A stretch of 64,000 nucleotides of DNA, from NCBI RefSeq assembly GCF_030272615.1, contig NC_081412.1:345707870-345771869 (forward strand), given 5' to 3'. Made by a program: the position numbers and the translations under genes. The stretch is from Cryptomeria japonica. Taxonomy: Eukaryota; Streptophyta; Pinopsida; Cupressales; Cupressaceae. Positions 1-11,400 of the stretch are shown piece after piece (within the stretch, counting starts at the first letter, position 1; each line of letters starts with the position of its first letter). The notes beneath the pieces were generated by a model, which did not search any database, was not told where the DNA came from, and saw only the letters and a program-made list of their open reading frames with translations.

Positions 1-854
1 TTTAACATCCTAGTGTGTACAACATACCCCTTAGGATCAGATAGTGTCCTAAGGGGTCACACATGTGTTATAACACGTGTGACCCCTTACGACCACATAT
101 GATCCCTTATAACATCCTATTGTGTACAACATACCTCTTAGGATCACATGTACAACATACCTCTTAGGATCACATAGTCTCCTAAGGGGTCATATGTGGT
201 CCGAAGGAGTCACACATGTGTTTTAACACATGTGTGACCCCTTAGGACCACATATGACCCCTTATTTAACATCCTAGTGTGTACAACATAGGTCCCTTAT
301 GATCATATAGTCTCCTAAGGGGTCATATGTGGTATGAAGGGGTCACGCATGTGTTCTAACACATGCGTGACCCCTTTAGACCATATATGACCACTTATTT
401 AACATCCTAGTGTGTACAACATACTCCTTAGGATCACATAGTGTCCTAAGGGGTCATATGTGGTCCTAAGGGGGCACACATGTGTTCTAACACATGTGTG
501 ACCCCTTACAACCACATATGACCCCTTATTTAACATCCTAGTGTGTACAACATACCCCTTAGGATCACGTAGTGTCCTAAGAGGTCATATGTGGTCCTAA
601 GGGGTCACCCCTGTGTTCTAAAAAATGCGTGACCCCTTAGGACCACATATGACCCCTTATAACATCTTAATGTTTATAATGTACCCCTTAGGGCACAATT
701 GGACCATATACTGATCATATAGTATCCTAAGGGGTCACACAGGTGTGTTAGAACACATGTGACCCCTTAGGACCACTTATGAGGTCCCTTATAACATCCT
801 AAAGTTTACAATGTACCCCTTAGGACCCAATTTTACCACATACTGATCACATAG
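1..854. repeat. Tandem array of ~130-bp palindromic repeats
   Basis: About six and a half diverged copies of a unit near 130 bp; the landmark AACATCCTAGTGTGTACAAC recurs near 4, 266, 402 and 531, with weaker copies at 110, 662 and 793. Most units contain a large inverted repeat, for example about 184-262, whose ~39-nt arms pair CCTAAGG, CATATGTGG and CACATGTG blocks with their complements around a very short loop. No coding potential. The same unit reappears at 22706-22861, so the array was split by an insertion. It may be a satellite or part of a MITE-like foldback family; which is not decidable from the window. Confidence 0.85.
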
Positions 855-1183
855 TATTGGATTTGAGGAAAAATCAACTCTACAGCTCCCAAAGATCACC
901 TGCATGCAAACTTGTCACAGAAGGAGAGAAGCAAAAAAGCTATGGAGGCCAGAATTCAGTGATCCAAAAAATAGGAGTCATATTGAATGTGCAACAAGAA
1001 TGCAATTCAATAATGACAGTTGTTATGAAAATACAAAGAGAGAATCCTTATAAAAGGATACTCGAAACCCTAAAGGAGAAAACCCTAAAGAATTATAAGA
1101 TTCCTAAGTTTAGCTTAAGCATAGAGTATAATAGACTAATTATTAAATAAATAATTATTAGCTAATAAAATATTACTCTAACA
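855..1183 (-). repeat. 3' LTR of small element E
   Basis: On the minus strand this begins TGTTAGAGTAATATTTTATT, directly after the purine tract AAGAGGGGG, as expected for a 3' LTR next to a PPT. About 200 bp (near 930-1140) match 2498-2712, and 1141-1183 match 22655-22700, the interrupted 5' LTR. A TATA-like TATAAAAGG lies near 1050 on the plus strand (TTTTATAAGG on the minus). The plus-strand left edge (TATTGG) appears to be a mutated TGTTGG terminus. The flanks CATAG (850-854) and TATAG (22701-22705) are a plausible 5-bp TSD with one transition. Confidence 0.7.
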
Positions 1184-2497
1184 CCCCCTCTTAAGATGAA
1201 CTTAGGGAGTAGCTAAAAATCAACTATGGACTAAAAAAGCATGTAAAAAATGCAGGAAAGCAACAATGGGTCCCGACAACTAGGCCTAATGAGGTACCCA
1301 AGTACAATAAAATCTCTGTAAAGAGGGTAAAAAGGAGAAAACCCTGTGGGAACAAAACTCCTCTCCAAGAAGAGATGAAAGCTCAAGTGAAGGACTAAGA
1401 AGCCTCCAAACAAGAGTGTTCCAAAAGATAGGAACAAAAAAAAGAGAATGAAGAACACCACTGAAGCATGACATAGCTACAAACACTATCGAAGAGTAAC
1501 AGTTGATCTGAAGAACCTCCACTGAAATAAAACATGACCAGGTAGAGAAGAATGTAATCTGCATGACTACCCTCAAATGACACTACTCGAATCAGATGGC
1601 AAACAAAGGCAAACAACTGAACTCCAAGATACAGATGGAATGAAACACCAAAGCCTGAAGAGTTTATCAATCGAACCAAGGAACCATTAGAACAACAGAT
1701 CAAACCTCCCCATAATGATGAAAAAGGAGAGGGATAGGTACACTGAAAAGAATGGCCAACAAGAAATGCATGACGAAGAACCAGGAACATCGAAGGTGCA
1801 GAGAAAGTACATAGTGTCATGGAAGGAACACTCACTTGACACACATCATGAGGCTAATGTCTTGGAAGGAACACTCACGTGACAAAGGTAGATGGAAAAC
1901 AAAGGCAAACATCAACCCCCCATGGCACTTTGTAAGTAGTCTATGTACAATAAGGCACAAGATGTGCAAGATCCCAAGTATACAATGCATGATGGCACTT
2001 TATCTCAGTGTGTTTGCATAAATAAAATGCTACAATGATCAGAAGAGACAGAAGACTGGAAACAGAAAGAACAGCCACAGACGAGACATCCTACTCAAAG
2101 AAAGAGATCCTAGGACCTGAAACATCCAAGATATTCACCAGAGTGTTGAAAAGAAAAAAACTAAATAAAATATACCTAGAGCAGAATATGGAAAGAAAAC
2201 TCATACGAATGGAAAGAGTACAGAACAATATTTCCAACAATATAAATTTTTCAAAAAATGGAGTTTGGATGCTCAAGTTATGTCTCCCAGAGTGCAAAAA
2301 AGAACCTCTGGCTTTGATAGAAAAAAATCCATCAAAAAATCAAAATCAAAAGTTCAAACCTCCAGATCTGGATAGAACTCGGAAAGAGCTTTCCGACGAT
2401 ATAAGGTTTTTGAAAAAATGTCTCTATATGACCAAGTTACGGCCAAAAGAAAAAAAAACCCATTTTAGGGCATAAAAAGGGTAAAAAAAAGCTAAAA
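1184..2497 (-). mobile_element. Internal region of element E, non-coding
   Basis: The segment lies between the two LTR copies of E. The minus strand shows PPT-like AAGAGGGGG at 1184-1192 against the 3' LTR. Translation in all frames gives no gag, protease, RT or integrase motif, so E is probably a short non-autonomous (TRIM/LARD-like) element. A short duplication of GGAAGGAACACTCAC occurs near 1820 and 1865. No PBS was recognised at the 2497 side, so that junction may be truncated or rearranged. Confidence 0.55.
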
Positions 2498-2712
2498 AGA
2501 GAGAAGCAAAAAAGCTATGGAGGCCAGAATTCAAAGATCCAGAAAATAGGATTCATATTGATTGTGTAACAAGAATGAAATTCAATAATTACAGTTGTTA
2601 TGAAAATACAAAGAGAGAATCCTTATAAAAGGATACTCAAAACCCTTAAGGAGAAAACCCTAATGAATTATAAGATTTCTAAGTTTAGCTTAAGCATAGA
2701 GTATAATAGACT
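2498..2712 (-). repeat. 5' LTR of element E, left piece (split by A)
   Basis: Direct repeat of about 930-1140 with a modest number of substitutions, including the TATAAAAGGATACTC block. It is cut at 2712 by element A; the final AGACT (2708-2712) is repeated at 22650-22654 as A's TSD. The LTR continues at 22655. Confidence 0.75.
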
Positions 2713-3722
2713 TGTTGGTTCCCAAAACCACAGATTGGGAATCAAAGAGACTTGCTAAATCCCTAACTGATCCAATCAGCCTTGGCCAACGAACAAGAAT
2801 GCTCAAAGACCAAATTCCTCTGCACTTTCGGCTCCACTAGACCTTAGGTGGGTATACCCCAATCTCCAAAGCATAAAGAGATTTTTTTATAGTGAATTTA
2901 AATTATTGAATCTAGTTGTTTACAGGAATGGAAAACTATTTCCTGCAACTACGCTTTATGATATGCTTTTAACTTATTCTAGTCTGAAAAACTTGTAAAT
3001 AATTGATAACGAACAAAGCTCATAGAAGAATGTTGTTGGAACCTTAAGTAATTATGAAAGAACAAAGCTAATAGAAACTAGTCATACTTTTCTCTAGTGA
3101 GGACTTTGTGCACACCAAAAATTATTCATTGAAAAGTAACAACAGACCAGTGCCTTATCTGACAATTTACATGTTATTTAATGGACAAATATTTGTGGTC
3201 CTTGAAGACAGTTTGAGAAAACTCACAGGTATGCAAGACCATCACTACAATGACTTCAATGTATGTTATAAGAACAACAAAAACAATTATGTTATCTATA
3301 TAAAAACAAGTAATAAAACACTACAACAAACCTTATTCATATTTATCCAAGGGATTTTAACTCATCAATATCAGACAACATGAAACGGTCTGAAGATAAA
3401 AAGTAGCAAATCTTGTATATTAATTTCTTGGAACAATGGGTGTACAAAAACTGCAAACTCACGAATACTTCATGATACATTTTCTTGCACAAAATGGATT
3501 TTCATTTCTACATACTTGCTTTACATAACACTACTGGTTCCAATAGACCATCTTGAAAAATAACAATTTCTTCTCGTTATGTCCCCTCTAGAATACAAAA
3601 TGACTCTATATATATGACTCAAAAGATATGAATGAAAGGACACACCCTTTCATTAGTACAAACTAAAACTAACAGAAACCTAACTGACTCCCTAATTGTT
3701 ATAAACAAAACAATGACATAGA

Positions 3723-6598
3723 CTAATTTTTTCCATCCAGCCGCTGACCACATTTCTGGATATGTCGAAAATATCCCTCATCTTTATATGTGCAGGCATT
3801 GAAGATAATGTTTCCGATCGCTATTTTCGTTGTGACAAAACTCTCAACATGTTCCACTGTTTCATGCATATCCAGAGTATCTGCATGGGCAACACTAAGG
3901 TTTGAACTAAGTAAGGATCTGCATTCGGTAATCCACTAGTTTTTGTCCTTTATTACCCCTGTATCATCTACCACACTTGGGAATCCATGATTGACAACAC
4001 CCTTACACTCCTCATATTTCAATTTTCAACTCTGTTGTGAATCCTTCATGAGTGTCAATCAGTTTTTTAACCTTATTGATCCTTTTGTCACTCAGTGTCT
4101 GATCTCGTAGTAGCATGTTACACCTATCAAGGATCCTCTGGTGCGACACTGTGTTATCCATGTTTCTCTGGTAGACAGTCCTGAATTCCTCTAGTATCTT
4201 CTGCAAATTCTCAAATCATTTAGACAGTAGGACACATGTTGTGTATGTCCTTATGCTCTGCATTCTTTCCTTCAACTTTTTGTTCTCTTTGTGCAATTCT
4301 TCACACTTCTTTTCCAATTTGGACTCATCTACTATCTGGGGTACAGGCTGGCCCCTGCTTCTTAAAAGTTCCTCATACAATGATTTATATTTTCTTGCTT
4401 CTTTCATCGGCATCTTCATCTGTGCTTTATTCAATTTTGAAATATCAACTCCCATATCTGCCATGACCATGGGATCCACTTCACCGACCTTCAACCTCAT
4501 CATGTGTCCAAAAGCCTTGTCTACATCTATGATCTTTGGCCTCTTATTTGGAGGATAGAGGGCCCAAAAATGCATAGCTTCATCATCTGGATTATATCTT
4601 GATCCAATGAAGATGTCATTCACACCCTCAATGTCCAACTTGAAGTCCTTCTTCTCTGAATGCAATAGGCTATCAAAAATAAAGGATGCACTAAGATCCC
4701 AGCCTGGAAAGAGGATAATTCCTGCCTCTACAAGAAGTTGCCTTCCCCTTTGAGGGGTCATGCCTTCTACTTCTGCATCGATATCTGCCTTCAATTTTCG
4801 AAGAATCTCTGCCTCATTTTCTGGTGTTATATTAGGCATGGCTTCTCTTAGCCTCTTTCCTTTGAAGTGATATAAGAAGGATTTAAACTCCTTTGATTTG
4901 ATGAATTCATCATCAGACACAAAATAAGTGTGCTCTTCTAACCTAACATCAACATCAGCATTTATCCTTGCAACAGTTAGGTCATGTGCTTCAGGCTCCT
5001 CCTCCCTTTCAGGCCTCTTGAATCTTGAGACAACTTCATTCTCTCCTAGCTCACTCTCAGCTTCTTCTGCTTCCTCCATCTCCTATAGTCTTTGTCTTTT
5101 TTCTGCCAGTCTCTGGTTCAAGTTCTGAAATATCTACATAGCCTCCTCGAATTCCTTGTTTCTAAAGATATCCAAGGCTTCAACGTGCTCGTGAAAATAA
5201 TCGCCTAGATTTTGCTCTTTTCTGCTCTGGTGGATATAACCCTTTGAGTCATAATTATTTTGGGTTGTGTGCTCACAGAGGTTATAATCTTCTATTAACC
5301 TCTTGTCAATGACTTCATTTGTCTTTGTAGATACAATAGTGAAATCACCAAAATGTAAAGTTTGGGGTAAGAAAACTTGCTTGTGGGCACCGCCAAAATG
5401 ATGTGCATTTGAGACACTCATTTGTCTCACAATCTCCAGGTATGCAATTCTATCAGGTGTAGTCCTAACATACATACCAGTCACCCCAATTGTGATTCAC
5501 CTTGGTATCCCCATGTTCATGGGGTCTAAGAAATCTTTTGATTTCTTCTGAAAATGAACCATCTAAAGAAACTCCAAAAGCTCTGTATAATGGTTGCACA
5601 AAGAATTATTCAAATTTTATATAGTGAGATCTCATGAACTGAGAATCCCATAGTGATACCCATAGTTGTAGTGGCTGCTCCTGTCCATCCTTGCCATGAA
5701 CATTTAGCTTCAATTCCTCAGGCCATAGCGCCCTGTGTCGTCCATAAAACAAAATAATATGCATCAACAATGAATAGAACTTGAAAGACTTGTCAGGGTT
5801 ATTATGAAGGCTTAAGAAACCCTCATGCATCTTCTCAGCAATGTAATTAGCATAATCAAACTGTCTAGGCTCATGCATTTGTGTGTCAGCAACAAGAATC
5901 AAAGGTCCTATCTGAGCTACATCTGGAACCTCGACTCCTCCCACCTGACCGCATGCCATATATGTATATTGCAGATACTGCCTAAAAATGTTGATATCAA
6001 ACGGGGGCCCATCTTCATCTGTTAACTTTCCTTTCTCGGCCTTATGTATGGCCAAATTCCACCCATTTTATACAATATCCATCTTTGTATACTCCTCCAA
6101 TTTCTCAAAATAGAGCGGCACATCAGATTCCAAACCAAGATCAAAAACCTCCTAAATGGTGGCTGCTAAGATATAGATGAATGCATCGCCATTTGGCAAT
6201 TGAATACATCTTTTTGTGGCATTATAAGCCCTAGCCAATATTTTCATCAATTGAATATTCACAAAGAAGTTAGGAACCACAAGTTTACCCAATCCCATTG
6301 TCCATGGGTTTGAAATTGGGTTCGGCTTATTCCTTATTGAATAATGATACAAGAACAACTCGTGACCTCTAATCCTGGTCCAGACATCACCAATTTCCTT
6401 GAAATCATCTTCTAACTAGTCACGGACAGGCAAGTTAGCTTTAGATCTCCAGGATTTGGCTCCTAGTGAGCTCATTTGATCAATCATGTCCTGATTCAAC
6501 TTCCGCCTCTGGGCACCATTCTTGGAGGTTCTCTCAGAAGCCTCGGTGACCTTCCTCTTGCCTTTTGAACTAGAGCCCTCCATATCTAAATACCTCAA
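3723..6598 (-). pseudogene. ORF embedded in LTR of element A (3' LTR copy)
   Basis: Open segments at 6598-6416, 6358-6152, 6055-5606, 5484-5134, 5079-4216 and 4206-4012 read in order as one degraded protein of roughly 950 codons, with a TAG end at 3723-3725. The other LTR carries the same series, which confirms collinearity. The N-terminus (MEGSSSKGKRKV at about 6583) is basic and NLS-like. The middle is rich in aromatic residues. The segment at 5079-4216 is acidic at its start and ends in a Glu/Lys-rich coiled-coil-like stretch (KLEKKCEELHKENKKLKERM). I do not recognise the family; a short stretch near 6300-6150 faintly recalls plant mobile domain proteins, but this is weak. It lies on the same strand as gag-pol and downstream of the LTR TATA box, so it would sit in the 5' leader of the genomic RNA. 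This copy has lost ~70 bp near 5465 relative to the other LTR. Confidence 0.75.
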
Positions 6599-6674
6599 GC
6601 TTTACTAAAATTCAAATTTTTGTAGCTTAATTTCATTCCAATCTCTCAGTTTGCTTCAGTTTGCTATGCCAATT

Positions 6675-6697
6675 CCTTATACCATCTTCTATATATA
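6675..6697 (-). promoter_or_regulatory. LTR TATA box(es), element A 3' LTR
   Basis: The minus strand reads TATATATAG (6697-6689) followed by TATAAGG (6681-6675), about 75-115 nt upstream of the first ATGs (6598, 6583) of the LTR-embedded ORF. The arrangement is conserved at 20425-20433 in the other LTR. Promoter function is inferred from position and composition. Confidence 0.6.
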
Positions 6698-6779
6698 GAT
6701 TGGATACTTCGGGAGTATTTACTCAATTGAAATGGTGTTGTGATTCACCTCGTGTAAGCACAGAGTTGTCTATTGCCTA

Positions 6780-7800
6780 AATTAATAATGGCGGGTGGAT
6801 TCGTTAAGGTCGAATTTTGCAATGGTTAGTTGTCATAACTCCTCCCGATATTTCAATCACTTGGCACAACCCATCCTTTTCATCGGCATAGGTCTCACTG
6901 ATCACTCCATCGGGTATCAGCGTAGCTCATTTGTTATAATTCTAATGGTTATAATTTCCCCGATGGCTCTACCTTCTAGCTAGGCTTTATCTTCACCTTT
7001 ATATCTCATCGACATAAGTCATTCCAATATACCCTTCTTCTTTTCCTTCGTGGCATTCTTCCCATCGGGTATCGACATAACTCTAATACACTCCTCCGAT
7101 GGTTTAAGCTATCCCGATGAGTCCTCGTCCATGGTCCACATCTTGTTTGTTACATCGGGTCATCTTATCGAGCATCAGAACAACTCTCTTTATGTTTATC
7201 CGATCACCCGATGTCACCTCTTTTGCACTTATGTATCTTTTATTCCTCTGGTCTATCGGCATATGTTTCCCCGATGAGATCTACCTCCGCTTTCTTATCG
7301 GGTATCAATGTAACAAAAATGTCTCCTCTTGATGAGGCGATGATATCCCGATGACTTCATCTTCAATCGATGTAACTCATCCCTATCAAGTCTCCTTCTT
7401 CATGCTCATTTTGTCCTTTTCATTGGGTATCGGCATAACCTAAAACACTTTTCATCGATGGTTTAAGTTCTCCCGATTAGTCCTATTTTCCACCTTTTGG
7501 TATTGCCTCATTGGAGCAAGTCCGGCCAATGACACCACCTTTGCCACTTAGCCCATTGGGTATTGAGGTAGCATGAAATGACATTTTTTGATGACCCGAT
7601 GACACTGTCGACCTCTACTTTGCATTCTCTTTCATCGATGTAAGTTATACCGATAACCTTATCAGCTATTGGCACAACATTTTCTCATACACTTGATAGT
7701 GAATGTTACGCCGATGAAACCCTCCTTTTGAACCTTCTTTTGGTCCTCCTTTGGAGTGGTCAGGCTAGGTCATGCCAATAGGCTCTTTCATTGTTTATGC
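6780..7800 (-). repeat. U3 region rich in CATCGG/CCGATG motifs
   Basis: Within U3 of the A LTR the hexamer CATCGG or its complement CCGATG recurs many times, often in a larger pattern resembling CATCGGGTATCGGCATAAC ... CCGATGGTTTAAG. CpG-decayed forms (CATTGG, CAATGG) are interspersed. The corresponding U3 of the other LTR (about 20560-22230) shows the same pattern. It is a degenerate subrepeat cluster, possibly enhancer-like. No protein-coding potential is credible here. Confidence 0.65.
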
Positions 7801-8198
7801 TAGTTGGTCTTGTCGGGGTAACTTACGTCGATAGCTCATATTTGATAATTATGCTAATCAAGCTCCTCTTCATATATCATTTGCACTTGAAACCTTTCAT
7901 GAAAACTTCATATGTGCTAATAAATGACAAAGTCCATTATATAGGCCCAAAGAATGTCTTTATGAGGATCCCAATACTGTCATGATGAAACTTCCTCATG
8001 TAGTCCCTATTTAGTGCCAATGCTTAGCATGCCCTAGAGGTACTTGTCCAATTTTGAAAATAGGTCACAGCAGGATCTTTTTGATACCACAACATGCCTC
8101 CTACACATATAATCCAACAATAAATTCTCTTATGATGAAAATGTATATAAAACATCAAATAAATAGCACGAAATATTTTGCAAAAATATGTACTAACA

Positions 8199-8335
8199 AT
8201 GGCTCTTTTTGGGGATGTATGTTCTTTTTAGGGACATAGCAAGATCTCAGTTATGTCTAGAAAGCAAACCAAACAATACACAAAAACAAACAACAAAGGA
8301 AAACTACACTATTATAGTACAAGAATACTCCCTGC
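8199..8335 (-). other. 3' untranslated tail and PPT candidate of element A
   Basis: On the minus strand the pol stop at about 8339 is followed by A-rich sequence ending CCCCAAAAAGAGCCAT directly before the LTR start TGTTAG at 8198. AAAAAGAG is the only purine run in the right place, but it is not flush with the LTR, so the PPT assignment is tentative. Confidence 0.45.
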
Positions 8336-8338
8336 TCC

Positions 8339-9688
8339 TTAAGAGAAAAAATGTTTGAGGTACTGAGCATGTACTAGAAATTCCTCAATTTCACCATCAA
8401 CATTTTGTAAGAAGTATGAATTTTCCCCTCTCTTTTCCAGGATGACATACGGTCCTAGGCAAAGTGCTTCAAATTTTCCATGCTTGCCCTTATCCTGGTC
8501 TTTTATATTCCATTTGAGCACCCACTCCCCTTCTTCAAAAGTCCTATCAGAAGCCTTCTTGTCATGTAATGCTTTTACCATCTTCTGCTTTTGTATATTT
8601 TGTTCCTAAGCCTCTCTTTTGTACTCATCCAACTCAACCAACTGTACCAGCCTGTCTTCCATGAAATCAACATCTTCTAAATATTCCTCTGAGACAAATT
8701 TATACATTGGGAGAAGGTTGTTCAAGGGCAACCTTGCTTCTTTACCATAAACAAGCTGATAAGGAGCAAACCTTGTGGATTTCTTGATTGTTACTCTATC
8801 TGCCCATATTGCCAAATTCAACTTTGAATCCCATGCCCTTTTGTTGTCACCTAACATCCTCTTAATGATCTTTAATAAGTTTTGGCTACTAGATTATGCT
8901 TGTCGATTCCCCTGAGGATGATAAGGTGATGAATATGACAAAGTGATTCCATAACTTTCACAGAAATGAGCAAATTCTTTAGCTCTAAAACACATCCCAT
9001 TATCTACAACAATTTTGTGGGGTACCCCAAACCTTGTCAATATATTGTCCAAAAGAAACTTTGTTACCACCTTACTTGTAGCCTACCTTGTATGAATTGC
9101 ATCCACCCATTTGGTAAATTAATCAATAGCTACCAAAATCCATTTGTGTCCACCACTAGATTTGTTTGCAATTTCTCCTATAAAATCAACACCCCACATC
9201 TGAAAAGGTTCTTTAGTTTGCATGGGTCTTAGTGGAAGAGCCCCATCATATTTAAGCTTTCCTGAAATTTTTTGGCAAGCGTCACATTTTCTAATATAAG
9301 TCTGACAATCCTTAAATATTTGTGGCCAATAGGAACCGACATTGAGTATTTTATGGGCAGTAGTTTTTGCTGAAAAATGTCCCCCACATACACCTTTATG
9401 TAATTCCTTTAAAACAGATTGTGCTTGATAAACATCCAAACAAAATAGGAGGATACCATCACTATTTTTCCAAAATAGATCTCCTTTGAGAAATACATAC
9501 CTAGATGCTTGAAGCTTAAGTGTTCTTTTCTGACTATCATTTAAATCCTCTGGACATTTCATGTGTTTTAAATAATAGACAATATTTGTATACCAAGGAC
9601 ACATCTCAATGCTTATTTGAGCATCCTCTAATCCTACCTGATTTATCTGTGTTTCTTCCAAATTTGATTTTGTCATTAGTTTAGCCAA
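8339..9688 (-). pseudogene. Integrase domain of element A pol
   Basis: Segments at 9688-9119, about 9118-8858 (broken), 8857-8606 and 8581-8339 together give an integrase. The N-terminal zinc-binding H-H-C-C is visible (ELHKG, GGH, RKCDACQ at about 9410-9270). The first core Asp is in WGVDFIG (about 9190) and the second in VVDNG (about 9000). The catalytic Glu position after HPQGNRQA is a TAA stop near 8905. The C-terminal part with GEWVLKW and GPYVI ends with a stop near 8339. Family role: insertion of the cDNA into the chromosome. The missing Glu and other stops mean this copy cannot encode an active enzyme. Confidence 0.88.
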
Positions 9689-9699
9689 TCATTGACCTC

Positions 9700-10940
9700 T
9701 TACCAGTTTAGTAATCTAGATGTCAATATTAAACTCCTGAATTTGATTGATCCATATGCATCTTCTCCCAGTAGTTTCAGTCTACCTGAAAAATATCTTT
9801 GATTGCTGCATTAGGAACATAAGCAATGACATTAACTCACACTAAGTATGGTCTAAAAGATTTCACAACTTTTACCAGGGCATATGCTTGTTTCTCATTT
9901 ATATCATAATTTAACTCAAAAGCTTGTAGTGATTTGCTAAAAAATGCCACCGGTTGTTCATGACCTTCATCATTTTTTTGCAACATAACTGCAACAATAG
10001 TATGAAATGAAGCAAAAGAAAATACTTGAAAAGGTTTAGAGAAATCAGGAGATTTAAGTATAGGCGATTCCTTGATGGCCCTTTTGATGTTTACAAAAGA
10101 CTCAATTGCTTCATTAGTCCATTTTATCTCTACACCCTTCTTCAACATTTTTGCAATAGGTTTTACAATCTCAGAAAAAATCAACACAAACCTCCTAACA
10201 AAATTAATTTGTCCAAAGAACGATTGTATAGCTTTGACTGTTTTAGGAATCTGAATTTTGTCAATAGTTGCAATCCTCTTAGGGTCAATCCTTACTTCGT
10301 CTTTTGATACAATATGACCCAACAATTTACCCTTAGTGACTCCAAAATGACACTTTTTTGGATTTAGAGAGATACCATACTCCTATGCTCTAATGAAAAT
10401 CTTATCTAGGTCATTACAATGGTTCTCTACTTTCTCAAAGTATGTTGTCAAATCATCCTGGTATACTACTAAAATGTAATTAATGAGGCCTTCAAAAGCT
10501 ACATCCATGGCCCTTTGGAAAGTAGCCCCAGCATTGGTGAGTCCAAATGGCATCCTTGCATACACATATGTGCCCCATGGTGTAGTGAAAGTTGTTTTGT
10601 ATTTTTCTAATTCCTTAACCTTCACCTGGTTGTAACCAGAGAACCCATCCATCATAAAAAGTAATTCATTCCCTGTTACCTTTTGCAGCAAAGCTTCCGT
10701 GTTAGGCAGAGCATAATTATCCTTTAAAGATGATATATTTAAATTCCTAAAGTCCACACATAATCTGATATCACAATTTTTCTTTCTAACAGGTACCAAG
10801 TTTGACACCCATGTAGAATGTCTTATAGGCTCTATAATCCCTGCATTCCTCATCTTCATCAATTCTTCCTTCATTTTGGGAGTCAATGTGGGATTTATAA
10901 GCCTTTTCTTTAGCCTAAATGGTTTTGCATCTAATTTCAA
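9700..10940 (-). pseudogene. Reverse transcriptase plus degenerate Ty3-type RNase H, element A
   Basis: RT motifs run from 10940 to about 10383: LCVDFRNLN, MMDGFSGYNQ, MPFGLTNAGATFQRAM and the catalytic VYQDD. The thumb/connection and Ty3-type RNase H follow at 10325-9837 (LGHIVSKDEVRIDPKRI, then QPVAFFSKSLQAFELNYD). Where active gypsy RNase H carries its first catalytic Asp, this copy reads VFSFASFHT, so the site lacks Asp. The region 9836-9700 continues the RNase H C-terminus with stops. Copying of genomic RNA is the family role. A frame break lies between RT and RNase H. Confidence 0.9.
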
Positions 10941-10952
10941 TGGGATTTCATG

Positions 10953-11400
10953 CTAGAATAAATCCTCTCTGTATGCCTTGAGATCATCATATGACCAAGA
11001 AAAAACTTGTCTATATTTTCTTACCAATGCAGTCCTAATTTTTGGTGTAAGCTTCTTCCCAATGTAAACCTCTCTAGGATTGTTTTCACTTCCCAAGTTT
11101 ATTTTTTCTACTTCTTCACAACTTCCAATGTTGGGCTTGAAATTTGTCATATTGTTATTGTCAAACATCCTCTCTAGTTCCACCAACCCTTTGGGAATCT
11201 TGTTTGTTTTAAGTTGTAGGATATTTTTTCCAAATAGAGATTCCTTACCACTCTCCCCTTCCACATATGCATTCCAATCCATATGTTGGCCTTCATACTG
11301 ATCTTCACAAAACAAGAACTTCAAAAGATCCCTGTCATCATCAAATATCTGCCAATTTTTTATGTTATATGGTACTACAGGTCTAGTTTTTATTTCAACT
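10953..11400 (-). pseudogene. Linker between RNase H and RT, element A
   Basis: An open stretch continuing from the upstream RNase H, without a recognisable catalytic motif until the RT N-terminus. It ends near VRKYRQVFSWSYDDLKAY, a pre-RT segment typical of gypsy polyproteins. A stop separates it from the RT segment at 10940. Confidence 0.65.

Larger units (their letters stand above)
2713..8198 (-). repeat. 3' LTR of element A (5.5 kb)
   Basis: Begins TGTTAG and ends CCAACA on the minus strand. It aligns along its whole length with 15013-22649 apart from a solo-LTR insertion, a 700-bp tandem duplication and small indels in the other copy. From the TATA box near 6689-6697, U3 is inferred to be about 1.5 kb and R+U5 about 4 kb; R/U5 contains a long degenerate ORF. 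LTRs above 5 kb are unusual but known for Ogre/Tat-type elements. Confidence 0.92.

Noticed and set aside
857-1150. 97-codon open frame on the plus strand
   Set aside because: It lies almost wholly within the LTR of element E, has no recognisable motif, and the other LTR copy does not preserve it.
1395-1844. 149-codon open frame on the minus strand
   Set aside because: Composition is like chance translation of E internal sequence; no retroelement or host motif.
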